64,000 bases of DNA from Microbacterium sp. MF43 (GTDB taxonomy: Bacteria; Actinomycetota; Actinomycetes; Actinomycetales; Microbacteriaceae). Positions within the stretch are counted from its first letter, which is position 1; each line of letters opens with the position of its first letter. The position numbers and the translations under genes are program-made. The DNA is taken from the NCBI RefSeq assembly GCF_012847295.1, contig NZ_JABBDY010000002.1, positions 496,001-560,000 of the forward strand. Direction: 5' to 3'. Positions 26,421-34,278 of the stretch are shown here, piece after piece. The notes beneath the pieces were generated by a model, which saw only the letters and a list, made by a program, of their open reading frames with translations, made no database searches and was not told the origin of the DNA.

Positions 26421-28145
26421 GTGATCGAGGTCACCGAGGCGACCATCGCCGAACTGCGTGCCGCGCTCGAGAGCGGCCGGGTCACGAGCGCCGATCTCGT
26501 CCGCGCCTACCTCGCGCGCATGGAGGCGTACGACGGGCCCGAGAGCGAGACGAAGCTCAACGCCGTCATCGTGCACAATCCCGAGGCGCTCGCCGACGCC
26601 GAGGCATCCGATTCGCGTCGCGCCGCCGGCCGCACGCTCGGCCCGCTCGACGGCATCCCGTACACCGCGAAGGACAGCTACCTCGTGCGCGGGCTCACCG
26701 CCGCGTCGGGGAGCCCCGCCTTCGCCGACCTCGTCGCGCAGCGCGACGCCTTCACGATCGAGCGGCTGCGCGCGGGCGGCGCGATCTGCCTGGGCCTCAC
26801 GAACATGCCGCCGATGGCCAACGGCGGCATGCAGCGCGGGCTCTACGGCCGGGCCGAGAGTCCGTACAACGCGCAGTACTTGACCGCGCCGTTCGCGTCG
26901 GGCTCGTCGAACGGATCCGGAACAGCCACCGCGGCGAGCTTCGCCGCCTTCGGTCTGGGCGAAGAGACCTGGTCGAGCGGCCGCGGCCCCGCCTCGAACA
27001 ACGCCCTGTGCGCCTACACGCCCTCTCGCGGGATCATCTCGGTGCGCGGAAACTGGCCGCTCGTGCCCACCATGGACGTCGTCGTCCCGCACACCCGCAG
27101 GATGGCGGACCTGCTCGAGGTGCTCGACGTCGTCGTCGCGGACGACCCCGAGGTGCGCGGTGATTTCTGGCGCGCGCAGCCGTGGGTCGAACTCCCGCGG
27201 GCGTCGGAGGTGCGACCGGCGTCGTATCGCGACGAGGGGGAAGCCGCGGCATCCGACCCCGGCGCGACCCTCGCGGGTCGCCGCATCGGGGTGCCCCGCA
27301 TGTACATCAACGCCGATCCGGATGCCGGCACCGGCGAGTCCCCGGGAATCGGAGGTCCGACCGGCACGCGCATCGACACGCGCCCTTCGGTCATCGCACT
27401 GTGGGAGGCGGCACGGAGTGCCCTCGAGGCACACGGCGCGACCGTGGTCGAAGTCGACTTCCCCGTCGTCTCGAACTACGAGGGCGACCGTCCGGGCGCG
27501 GCCACCATCTCGAGTCGCGGCTTCGTGACGCCGGAGTTCCTTCGGCGCGAGATCATCGACCTCTCGGCGTGGGCCTGGGACGACTTCCTGCGCGCCAACG
27601 GCGACCCGGCGCTCTCGCGTCTCGCCGACGTCGACGGCGCGCAGATCTTCCCTCACCCGGAGGGCGCCCTCCCCGACCGCTACACCGGGTTCGATGACGA
27701 CATCGCCGAGTACCCCGAGCATGTCCGCCGGCACCCGGTGGAGCACTTCACCGAGATCCCCGAGCTCGAGGGCGGCCTGCGCGGCCTGGAGCACACGAGG
27801 CGCCTGGATCTCGAAGACTGGATGGACGCCCTCAGGCTGGACGCCGTCGTCTTCCCGGCAGTCGCCGACGTCGGACCCGCCGACATGGACGTGAACCCGG
27901 CATCGGCCGACCTGGGGTGGCGCAACGGCGTGTGGATCGCGAACGGCAACCTCGCGATGCGCCACCTCGGCATCCCGTCCGTCACGGTGCCGATGGGGCG
28001 GATGGCCGACATCGGCATGCCGGTCGGACTCACGTTCGCCGGCCGCGCCTACGACGACACGGCGCTGCTGCGCCTCGCTGCGGCCTTCGAGGCGACGGGT
28101 GCGCGCCGGCACGCTCCGCCGCGCACTCCGCCACTGGGCGGCTGA
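26421..28145 (+). CDS. Amidase signature family protein
   Basis: A 574-residue amidase-signature hydrolase. Lys84 in PLDGIPYTAKDSY is the catalytic lysine, and GSSNGSG at 161-167 carries the cis-serine. The usual DTGGSIRxPA nucleophile stretch reads ETWSSGRGPASN, which places the nucleophile at Ser186; this departs from the consensus. LGIPSVTVPMGRMADIGMPVGLTFAGRAYDD at the C-terminus is typical. GTG start at 26421. It follows agmatine deiminase, so hydrolysis of a ureido or amide intermediate is plausible but not shown. The unusual signature may mean a narrow or different substrate. Confidence 0.88.
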   Translation: MIEVTEATIAELRAALESGRVTSADLVRAYLARMEAYDGPESETKLNAVIVHNPEALADAEASDSRRAAGRTLGPLDGIPYTAKDSYLVRGLTAASGSPAFADLVAQRDAFTIERLRAGGAICLGLTNMPPMANGGMQRGLYGRAESPYNAQYLTAPFASGSSNGSGTATAASFAAFGLGEETWSSGRGPASNNALCAYTPSRGIISVRGNWPLVPTMDVVVPHTRRMADLLEVLDVVVADDPEVRGDFWRAQPWVELPRASEVRPASYRDEGEAAASDPGATLAGRRIGVPRMYINADPDAGTGESPGIGGPTGTRIDTRPSVIALWEAARSALEAHGATVVEVDFPVVSNYEGDRPGAATISSRGFVTPEFLRREIIDLSAWAWDDFLRANGDPALSRLADVDGAQIFPHPEGALPDRYTGFDDDIAEYPEHVRRHPVEHFTEIPELEGGLRGLEHTRRLDLEDWMDALRLDAVVFPAVADVGPADMDVNPASADLGWRNGVWIANGNLAMRHLGIPSVTVPMGRMADIGMPVGLTFAGRAYDDTALLRLAAAFEATGARRHAPPRTPPLGG

Positions 28146-28178
28146 TCACGAACCGAGCCCGGATGCCGCGGCTCGTGC

Positions 28179-28685
28179 TCACTTCGGACCGGCGTCGAAG
28201 GGCGACGCTGCGCGCGTTCTGAGATAGGTCCGCATGACGCGCTCGGTGACACCGAGATCGAGTGCGACGACGGCAGCATCGTCGGTGACGACGGCCGACT
28301 CGGCGACGCGCCGCGGCCGAACCAGCCGGCGCGCTGCGATGCGGTCGGCGCGGTCCTCTTGCATCTCGTCGGCACCGACGTCGCCGTATTCGAAGTGCAC
28401 GATCTCGTGCGCGATCGCGCACGTCTCCACCGCTCTTCGCAGGTTCGGTCTGACGAAGATCGCACGGTATTCGTGCGCGTAACAGGCGACCATCTCGGGG
28501 TCAGGCAGGTCGTCCCGAAAGACGATGGGTATGCCGAGCATGCCAGCGTGAATCCAGGGATCGTAGTCGGACGCTTCGGGATCGTCGTCGAAGCCGGGAA
28601 CGCCGTACATCCGTGGCGCCGACGAGGCAGGCGAAGGATCGTCCCGGCCCGGCCGCGCGGGGATCGCGTCCTGCGCGATACTCAT
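28179..28685 (-). CDS. ImmA/IrrE-type metallopeptidase
   Basis: A 168-residue protein with the DUF955 zinc motif HEIVH (His93, Glu94, His97) in CAIAHEIVHFEYGD, then EDRADRIAARRLV, which supplies the usual third ligand region. Members cleave XRE-type repressors, as ImmA does to ImmR in ICEBs1. The XRE gene lies 11 bp upstream on the same strand, so a repressor/protease switch is likely. The N-terminal ~45 residues are variable and low-complexity. Confidence 0.88.
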   Translation of the reverse strand: MSIAQDAIPARPGRDDPSPASSAPRMYGVPGFDDDPEASDYDPWIHAGMLGIPIVFRDDLPDPEMVACYAHEYRAIFVRPNLRRAVETCAIAHEIVHFEYGDVGADEMQEDRADRIAARRLVRPRRVAESAVVTDDAAVVALDLGVTERVMRTYLRTRAASPFDAGPK

Positions 28686-28696
28686 CTGCCGCTCCC

Positions 28697-29233
28697 TCAG
28701 TTCTCCCCGCGGGCGGGATCGACCGCCGAATCGTCCGTCGACGCCGCGAGTGCGGCGGGGTCGAGCGGCGCCGTCTCGAGATCCTGTCCGCCCCTTCCGA
28801 CATCGGGCGGAGAGATCTTCGTCACCCGAGCGAGGACGGCCTGGTCGGGGTGTGCGAGGGCAGCATCGGACAGCACCCCGATCGCATCGGAGACAGCCGC
28901 GGCTCGGTGTTCCCCTGCGATGCGTCGAATGACCTGCGCCAGCATCTTGGTGTACGGACGCACGTCCAGGTCGTCGTCGCCGTCGACGTCGACATCGAGT
29001 GCTCGCAGGAGTGCCAGGATCTTGTCCGCCTGGGGGGCGCTCTTGCCCTGGACGATGTTCCGGATCGTCCGCGCCGTCACGCCCGACGCCTCGGCGAGTT
29101 CCTTCTGCAGAAGGCTGCTCCGCTGGATCAGATCCGCGAGCACGGCCGCATAAGACAGTCGCTCGCGGTGATCCGCCTTCTCGATCGCGTACCTGGTGAG
29201 AGCCAGGTCTTTCCGCTCTTCGTCGGCCGTCAT
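28697..29233 (-). CDS. XRE-family transcriptional regulator
   Basis: A 178-residue protein with a helix-turn-helix at about residues 30-85 (LADLIQRSSLLQKELAEASGVTARTIRNIVQGK). A C-terminal helical and acidic tail may be the target of the protease encoded 11 bp downstream. The frame is open 23 codons further upstream, but ATG 29233 is chosen: TAGCTT lies seven bases before it and no ribosome-binding site is seen, fitting a leaderless transcript. It is divergent from a mini-XRE gene across a conspicuously A/T-rich 113-bp gap. Confidence 0.85.
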   Translation of the reverse strand: MTADEERKDLALTRYAIEKADHRERLSYAAVLADLIQRSSLLQKELAEASGVTARTIRNIVQGKSAPQADKILALLRALDVDVDGDDDLDVRPYTKMLAQVIRRIAGEHRAAAVSDAIGVLSDAALAHPDQAVLARVTKISPPDVGRGGQDLETAPLDPAALAASTDDSAVDPARGEN

Positions 29234-29346
29234 GTCCGCAAAGCTAGCACTCTTTCCCTTGTGCCGTGGAAATCGGCAACTTCCTTCAGATATTTTCTCC
29301 ACAGGCTGGGTTCCGAAGAGGAAAAAGCTATATTCTCTTTCCTGTC

Positions 29347-29589
29347 ATGAACCAGACGCCAGGGACCGTGCTCCGCACACTTCGGGAGCGCGCTGGCCTC
29401 TCCACGGCGCGAGTCGCGGAGCTGACGAACGTTTCGGAGTCCTACCTGGTTCGCGTGGAATCCGGCGACACGCACGCCTCTGGCGCATGGCTCGGATTCG
29501 CTGCATCGGTGCTGTCCGACGCGCTGTTCGACAGCCCCGCAGAGGGGGCCACGCCTCGATCGACGGAGGGAGGCACGACGACGCACTGA
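29347..29589 (+). CDS. Mini XRE-type DNA-binding protein
   Basis: An 80-residue protein that is almost entirely a helix-turn-helix: GTVLRTLRERAGLSTARVAELTNVSESYLVRVESGDTHA, then ~30 residues rich in Ser/Thr/Gly. TATATT (29329-29334) is a good -10 element 12 bases upstream of the ATG; no Shine-Dalgarno is present. It is divergent from the larger XRE/protease pair and points toward the secreted-protein gene 74 bp downstream. It could be a Cro-like counterpart or an antitoxin-type regulator. Confidence 0.75.
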   Translation: MNQTPGTVLRTLRERAGLSTARVAELTNVSESYLVRVESGDTHASGAWLGFAASVLSDALFDSPAEGATPRSTEGGTTTH

Positions 29590-29663
29590 CCGAACATCCA
29601 CTTCATGCTCGCGGCCGACGCCGCACACGACACCGCCCACCACATCGAACGAAGAGAGCGCAC

Positions 29664-30611
29664 GTGAACCACCGACGAACCAAGCTGACCACTGGCATCT
29701 GCCTGACGACGACCCTCCTGCTGATCGGGAGCGGATCCGCCTACGCCACTCCCGCACCCCCGCCCGGCTTGGGGGTGGCCGACGTGGTGGCCGCCCACGT
29801 CGCGGATGTGGCACCCGATCCGGGTCACGTCGTAGACAACCGCGTCTCCGGCGGCGCGTCGGTCACCGAACTGGCCCCGGCAACAGTGGAGGTGCCCTTG
29901 GGTGCTCCCGACGAGGTCGTCGTCACGGTGGAAGGGCTCGACGGCGAGATCGAGACCAGCATCGAGCTTCCGGAGGGGTTCGTCTCGGGAGCGGGAGCGG
30001 TTGCAGACGACGGCACCGTGGTGTTCGGCGGTGAGGGGTCCACTCGCGGATCCCTCGAAGACGCGATCGCGATCCAGACGCTCGCCGACGGCTCGACCAG
30101 GGTGCAGACGATCCTCGCTGACGCCCAGAGCGATCACGAGTTCGGCTATCGCCTGGAGGGATTCGTCCCGCATGTCGCCTCGGACGGCAGCGCATACTTC
30201 ATCAGCGACGCGGGAGACGTCGTGCCGGTGGGGGCGGCGTGGGCCGTCGACGCGAACGGCGACCCGGTCAGCACCCGCTACGTCGCGCGCGGCGATGAGT
30301 TGATTCAGGTGGTGGATGCCCCGGCCGATGTCGCATACCCGATCGTCGCGGATCCATCCTGGCGGTGGATCAACGCAGGATGGGGCATGAAGCTCACCCG
30401 CGACGAGACGCGACAGTCCGCGAACTACGCCATGGCGGGGACGATGTGCGCGGCATTCGTGAAGAACGCACCGGCGCTCGGAATCGCGTGCGGAGTCTAT
30501 GCCGGCTATATCGCAGCGCAGGCCGCGATCGCCAACGGCGAGAATCCCAAGACCTGTCTGTTCTTCAACGCCGTGCCGGCCCCGGGCACGATCTGGCGAG
30601 TGACCTGCTGA
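29664..30611 (+). CDS. Secreted protein with four-cysteine hydrophobic C-terminal domain
   Basis: A 315-residue exported protein. Signal peptide: NHRRTKLTTG, then a hydrophobic core ending SAYA, cleavage near residue 29. Residues 30-215 form an acidic beta-rich region (EVVVTVEGLDGEIETSIELPEGF). YPIVADPSWRWINAGWG near residue 225 marks a domain boundary seen in some actinobacterial secreted proteins. The last ~55 residues are hydrophobic with four cysteines (262, 276, 298, 315; the last residue is Cys), enough for two disulfides. GTG start at 29664 with a GAAGAGAG ribosome-binding site. It is followed 36 bp later by a small membrane protein gene. A small secreted toxin or antimicrobial is one possibility; no function is established. 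Confidence 0.75.
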   Translation: MNHRRTKLTTGICLTTTLLLIGSGSAYATPAPPPGLGVADVVAAHVADVAPDPGHVVDNRVSGGASVTELAPATVEVPLGAPDEVVVTVEGLDGEIETSIELPEGFVSGAGAVADDGTVVFGGEGSTRGSLEDAIAIQTLADGSTRVQTILADAQSDHEFGYRLEGFVPHVASDGSAYFISDAGDVVPVGAAWAVDANGDPVSTRYVARGDELIQVVDAPADVAYPIVADPSWRWINAGWGMKLTRDETRQSANYAMAGTMCAAFVKNAPALGIACGVYAGYIAAQAAIANGENPKTCLFFNAVPAPGTIWRVTC

Positions 30612-30647
30612 CGAGGCCCCAGCGGGCCGAGCTGAAGGGACTGACAC

Positions 30648-30983
30648 GTGCACCAGCTTCTTGATGCATGGGGCGTCTACACCGCCACCCTCGTTCTGGG
30701 GGTGTCGGTGGGGATCAACGCCGCATACGGCGAGCGATGGCCGCAGACCGTGGCCAACGCGGGCACGGTTGCCGTCTTCGTCGCGCTCGCCGTCCCGTGG
30801 TCGAACTCCCGGCCGTGGATCGCCCCGATCTTCATCACCGTGGCGATCCTCTCGACAGTGCTCATCACAGCCGCGCGCCTGCGTGACCACCCGCTTCTCC
30901 AGGGGGTCGGCTACTGGCGGCGCGCAGCGATGTGGATCCTGCACCCGAGGCGGTTGGCCGAGGTGGACAAGGCCTGCCCCTGA
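30648..30983 (+). CDS. Small membrane protein following the secreted protein
   Basis: A 111-residue protein with about three hydrophobic helices (TATLVLGVSVGINAAYG, TVANAGTVAVFVALAVPW, APIFITVAILSTVLITAA) and a basic C-terminal tail. The GTG start at 30648 follows AAGGGA. It is co-oriented with the secreted-protein gene 36 bp upstream and ends at the shared hairpin. Position and size fit an immunity or partner protein, but this is speculation; no family was recognised. Confidence 0.65.
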   Translation: MHQLLDAWGVYTATLVLGVSVGINAAYGERWPQTVANAGTVAVFVALAVPWSNSRPWIAPIFITVAILSTVLITAARLRDHPLLQGVGYWRRAAMWILHPRRLAEVDKACP

Positions 30984-31002
30984 CGAGGCCCGCCGAACTG
31001 CC

Positions 31003-31034
31003 GGGTGGGCGGGTGCCGCGGCATCCGCCCACCC
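31003..31034. terminator. Bidirectional hairpin between convergent genes
   Basis: GGGTGGGCGG (31003-31012) pairs with CCGCCCACCC (31025-31034). Inner bases extend the stem to 15 bp with one G-T wobble and a 2-nt loop. It serves the small membrane protein gene and, from the other side, the DUF1206 gene. Confidence 0.75.
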
Positions 31035-31040
31035 GTTCGA

Positions 31041-31841
31041 TCACATGCGGGCGTACCGAGCGCGCGCGAAGCAGAAGAGCCCGTAGATCACGAGGCCGCC
31101 GCCGACGACCCACAGGATCAGCACACCGAAGGGAAGCTCGGCGAGCGTGTGAAGAGCGGAGTCCAGGCCGCCCGCCGCCTGGGTATCGTGCGTGAGGGCC
31201 GCGACGACGAACAGCACGCCGGTGACGCCGACAGCGATCCCCTTGGCGACGTAGCCGACCGTGCCGAACGCGACGATCCCCTTGCGGGTCTTGCCGTCGG
31301 GAAGGTCGAGATGCTTCTCGAACGCCTGCGTGAACCCTCGCACGATGAACGCGATGCCGATCGCCAGGACGCCGAGCCCGACCAGGACGAGCAGCGCGAC
31401 CCCGCCGGGGGTCGCCATCAGCTGGGCGCTGAAGGTCTGCGTCGAGGAGGAGGAGTCCGATCGCCCGCCGAGCGCGTACACCAGCGCGGTGACCGCGATC
31501 GCGATGTAAGCCAGGGCGGTGCCGATGAACTTCGCCCGCCGTCCCCACTTCTTCTTGGTGTCGGGGTCGCGCTCGACGACGGCCTCGGCGATCTGCCACA
31601 GCGCGAGGGCGAACAGTCCGAGTGCGATGACCCACAGCAGCAGGACGCCCAGAGGGATGCTGCGGATCTGCTCCATCGCCCCACCCTGGTCGGCGTTCTG
31701 TCCTCCGCCCGCGGTGATCGAGACCGCGAGGACCCCGATCACGATGTGGACGATCCCTAGCACGACGTATCCGATGCGGGCGACGGTGCGGAAGACGGTG
31801 GAGCTCTGCACGACGTGTGCGGCGGACTTCGCGTTGGTCAT
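31041..31841 (-). CDS. DUF1206 membrane protein
   Basis: A 266-residue integral membrane protein with six predicted helices arranged as three repeated helix pairs, the DUF1206 pattern: RIGYVVLGIVHIVIGVLAV, KFIGTALAYIAIAVTALVYA and GTVGYVAKGIAVGVTGVLFV begin the repeats. TACAGT lies six bases before the ATG at 31841, with no ribosome-binding site, fitting leaderless transcription. The family is common in actinobacteria and uncharacterised. Confidence 0.92.
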   Translation of the reverse strand: MTNAKSAAHVVQSSTVFRTVARIGYVVLGIVHIVIGVLAVSITAGGGQNADQGGAMEQIRSIPLGVLLLWVIALGLFALALWQIAEAVVERDPDTKKKWGRRAKFIGTALAYIAIAVTALVYALGGRSDSSSSTQTFSAQLMATPGGVALLVLVGLGVLAIGIAFIVRGFTQAFEKHLDLPDGKTRKGIVAFGTVGYVAKGIAVGVTGVLFVVAALTHDTQAAGGLDSALHTLAELPFGVLILWVVGGGLVIYGLFCFARARYARM

Positions 31842-31913
31842 GCGGGAACTGTATCCACCGTGAGGATCATGGCGCGAGGACTTGCTTTTCCGCGGGTTTC
31901 AGGGGTGACTCCG

Positions 31914-32633
31914 TCACGCCTCACGCGTGCTGGTCGAGCGGACCGCTCGGCGGTCCCGGAGCGCCTCGACCGCGACCCAGACGAGGGTTGCCACGGCGAT
32001 CCCCTCGAGCAGACCGGCGATCACGTCGCTCAGCCAGTGGGCGTGCAGGTAGGTCCGGCACCACATCATGTAGATCACCCAGATCACGCCCGCCGCCCAC
32101 ACATACCAGCGGCGCAGCAACAGTCCGAGCGTGACCGCGACCGTCGTCGCGACAGCGGTGTGACCGGAGGGGAACGACGTCGGCACCTGCTCGGCGAGCG
32201 AGTCCTGCGGTCGCAGCCGGGCGATGACAGCGGCCATCGGCGCACCGATCGCCACGACGAGCACGATCGCGCTCGCGAGTGTGATCGCGTCCCAGGGCCG
32301 TCGACGCCAGAGGAACAGCCCGACGAGCAGGATGCCGATGACGATCATGCCGACGGTGCCGCCGACGATCGCGGGGATCCACGCCAGAAACAGCCCGGCA
32401 TCGCTCGCGGTGGACTCCATCACCCCGTTCCACCACACATCCATGGGCAGGGGCTGATGGTCCCCCAGCGCGACGACGGTGCGAAGCACGACGAAGGCGA
32501 CGGTGGCCGCAACCCCGACGACGAGCGCGATGGTCCGCCGCTCGTCGATCTCGGCGATCGTCTCTTCCTGCTCTGCGTCGGCTGCGGCGGCATCCGTCGT
32601 CGGACGCCCCGGCCCCTGCGGACCCTCACCCAT
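31914..32633 (-). CDS. PAP2-superfamily membrane phosphatase
   Basis: A 239-residue membrane phosphatase with six predicted helices. The three PAP2 active-site motifs are seen in order: IARLRPQ, SFPSGHTA and CRTYLHAHWLSDVIAG, whose His/Asp relay performs phosphoryl transfer on lipid phosphates such as undecaprenyl diphosphate or phosphatidate at the outer membrane face. The start at 32633 (MGEGPQGPG) is tentative, since the frame is open upstream and no ribosome-binding site is evident. It is divergent from the siderophore operon. Confidence 0.87.
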   Translation of the reverse strand: MGEGPQGPGRPTTDAAAADAEQEETIAEIDERRTIALVVGVAATVAFVVLRTVVALGDHQPLPMDVWWNGVMESTASDAGLFLAWIPAIVGGTVGMIVIGILLVGLFLWRRRPWDAITLASAIVLVVAIGAPMAAVIARLRPQDSLAEQVPTSFPSGHTAVATTVAVTLGLLLRRWYVWAAGVIWVIYMMWCRTYLHAHWLSDVIAGLLEGIAVATLVWVAVEALRDRRAVRSTSTREA

Positions 32634-32767
32634 GGAGGAATCGTCGCAGGCCGCGGGCCGCTCGGCAAACGCCTCCGGCTCGACACGCTGATGTGTATGA
32701 TCCCGCTCCCTGACCGCGGGCGCGGGCGTCGTGTTACATCGCGGTGTGCGGGAATCGGCGGAATTCA

Positions 32768-32789
32768 TTAGGGTAGGCATGCCTAACCT
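32768..32789 (+). promoter_or_regulatory. DtxR/IdeR-type iron box of the des operon
   Basis: TTAGGGTAGGC-ATGCCTAACCT closely matches the actinobacterial iron box (TTAGGTTAGG-type palindrome) with a perfect TAGGCATGCCTA centre. It lies 16 bp before the chosen desA start and overlaps a possible -10 region, the normal position for iron-dependent repression. Confidence 0.88.
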
Positions 32790-32805
32790 GAAGGAGAGTC
32801 TCGCC

Positions 32806-34278
32806 GTGCTCGACCTGCTCACGCGCCCCACTGCCGCGGTCTATGGCTCACTCATCGCCGAGACGTCGGCGAGAGTGGCTCACCGGTTCGCGACGACGGA
32901 CCAGCCCTTCTCGGGAGCCTCGCGCGCCGAGCTTCAGCGCCTGGTCGACGACGTCGCCCTTGACGGCGCGGGTGTCGGTTCGTCCGCCGCCATCCGCGAG
33001 ATCGACGAGCTGTTCCTCGAGAACGCCGTCTGGTTCCACGACCCTGCGTACGCCGCGCACCTGAACTGCCCGGTGGCGCTTCCCGCCGTGGCCGCCGAGA
33101 CCGTGCTCGCCGCCGTCAACACGTCCGTCGACACCTACGACCAGTCCGCGGTCGGCACCCTCATGGAGCGCCGCCTGATCGACTGGGCCGCCGGGCGGGT
33201 GGGGTTCACGCACGGCGGGGGCGTCTTCACGTCCGGAGGCACGCAGTCCAACCTCCACGCGCTGCTCCTCGCCCGCGAGGCCGCGCTCGGCGAGACCGAC
33301 GCCCCCCGGCAGCGGACTCTCGGGCGGCTCGTGATCTTCGCCACCGCGTCGAGCCACTTCAGCGTGGCCAAGTCGGCGCTGCTGCTCGGCCTCGCAGACG
33401 ACGCGGTCATCGAGGTGCCGGCCGATGCCGACGGCCGCATGGGCGCCGCTGCTCTCGCTCACGCGCTGCGGGCGGCCGAGGCATCCGGCCGCGTACCCAT
33501 GGCTGTCGTGGCGACCGCCGGCACGACCGACCGCGGCGTGATCGACCCGCTGCCGCCGATCGCGCAGGTCTGCGAGGCGCACGGCGTGTGGCTGCACGTC
33601 GACGCGGCGTACGGGTGCGGCCTCCTCGTCTCGCGACGCAGGCGCCACCTGCTCGCCGGCATCGAGCGTGCCCGCTCGGTGACGGTCGACTTCCACAAGA
33701 GCTTCTTCCAGCCGGTCTCGTCGAGCGCACTGCTCGTGCGCGAACCCCGCGACCTCGCCGCCGGGGCATGGCACGCCGACTACCTCAATCCGGTCGAGAA
33801 CGACGAGCCGAATCAGGTCGACGTCTCGCTGCAGACCACGCGGCGCTTCGACGCGCTCAAGCTGTGGGTGACGCTCCGCGCCCTCGGCGCCGACCGGATC
33901 GGCGAGCTCTTCGACACGGTCATCGACCTCGCCGAGGCGGTGAGCGATGAGATCGACGCCGATCCCGAGCTCGAGCTCGTCGGGCGCACCCAGCTGAGCA
34001 CCGTGCTGTTCCGCGTGCGGCCGGACGGCGCCGACGACGCGACGCGCGACGCCCTCGTCGCCGGCGTACGGCGCGTGCTCTTCGAGTCGGGCCGCGCGCT
34101 CGTCGCGAAGACGGTCATCGACGGACGGCCCTGCCTGAAGCTCACTCTCCTCAATCCAGCGACCACGCTGAGCGACGTCCACCGCATTCTGAACATGGTG
34201 AAGGATGCCGCGACCACCCTCGCCGGCATCGCCCCCGACCTCGACGAGGCCTTCGCCGGTGCCGAGGCGACGGCATGA
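32806..34278 (+). CDS. desA: Pyridoxal-dependent lysine/diaminobutyrate decarboxylase (siderophore)
   Basis: A 490-residue group II PLP decarboxylase; in desferrioxamine pathways it makes cadaverine from lysine. Landmarks: NSVDTYDQSAVGTLMERRLIDW-like active-site loop, GVFTSGGTQSNLHALLLAR, WLHVDAAYGCG and the PLP lysine in VDFHKSFFQP (Lys298). The frame is open upstream across the iron box and contains an ATG at 32779, but AAGGAGA (32791-32797) eight bases before GTG 32806 fixes the start there. First gene of a six-gene coupled operon. Substrate choice between lysine, ornithine and diaminobutyrate rests on the des context. Confidence 0.9.
   Translation: MLDLLTRPTAAVYGSLIAETSARVAHRFATTDQPFSGASRAELQRLVDDVALDGAGVGSSAAIREIDELFLENAVWFHDPAYAAHLNCPVALPAVAAETVLAAVNTSVDTYDQSAVGTLMERRLIDWAAGRVGFTHGGGVFTSGGTQSNLHALLLAREAALGETDAPRQRTLGRLVIFATASSHFSVAKSALLLGLADDAVIEVPADADGRMGAAALAHALRAAEASGRVPMAVVATAGTTDRGVIDPLPPIAQVCEAHGVWLHVDAAYGCGLLVSRRRRHLLAGIERARSVTVDFHKSFFQPVSSSALLVREPRDLAAGAWHADYLNPVENDEPNQVDVSLQTTRRFDALKLWVTLRALGADRIGELFDTVIDLAEAVSDEIDADPELELVGRTQLSTVLFRVRPDGADDATRDALVAGVRRVLFESGRALVAKTVIDGRPCLKLTLLNPATTLSDVHRILNMVKDAATTLAGIAPDLDEAFAGAEATA

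Noticed and set aside
28179-30983. Integrated phage or ICE
   Set aside because: An ImmA/XRE pair is present, but there is no integrase, excisionase, relaxase or structural gene, and no flanking attachment repeats were seen.
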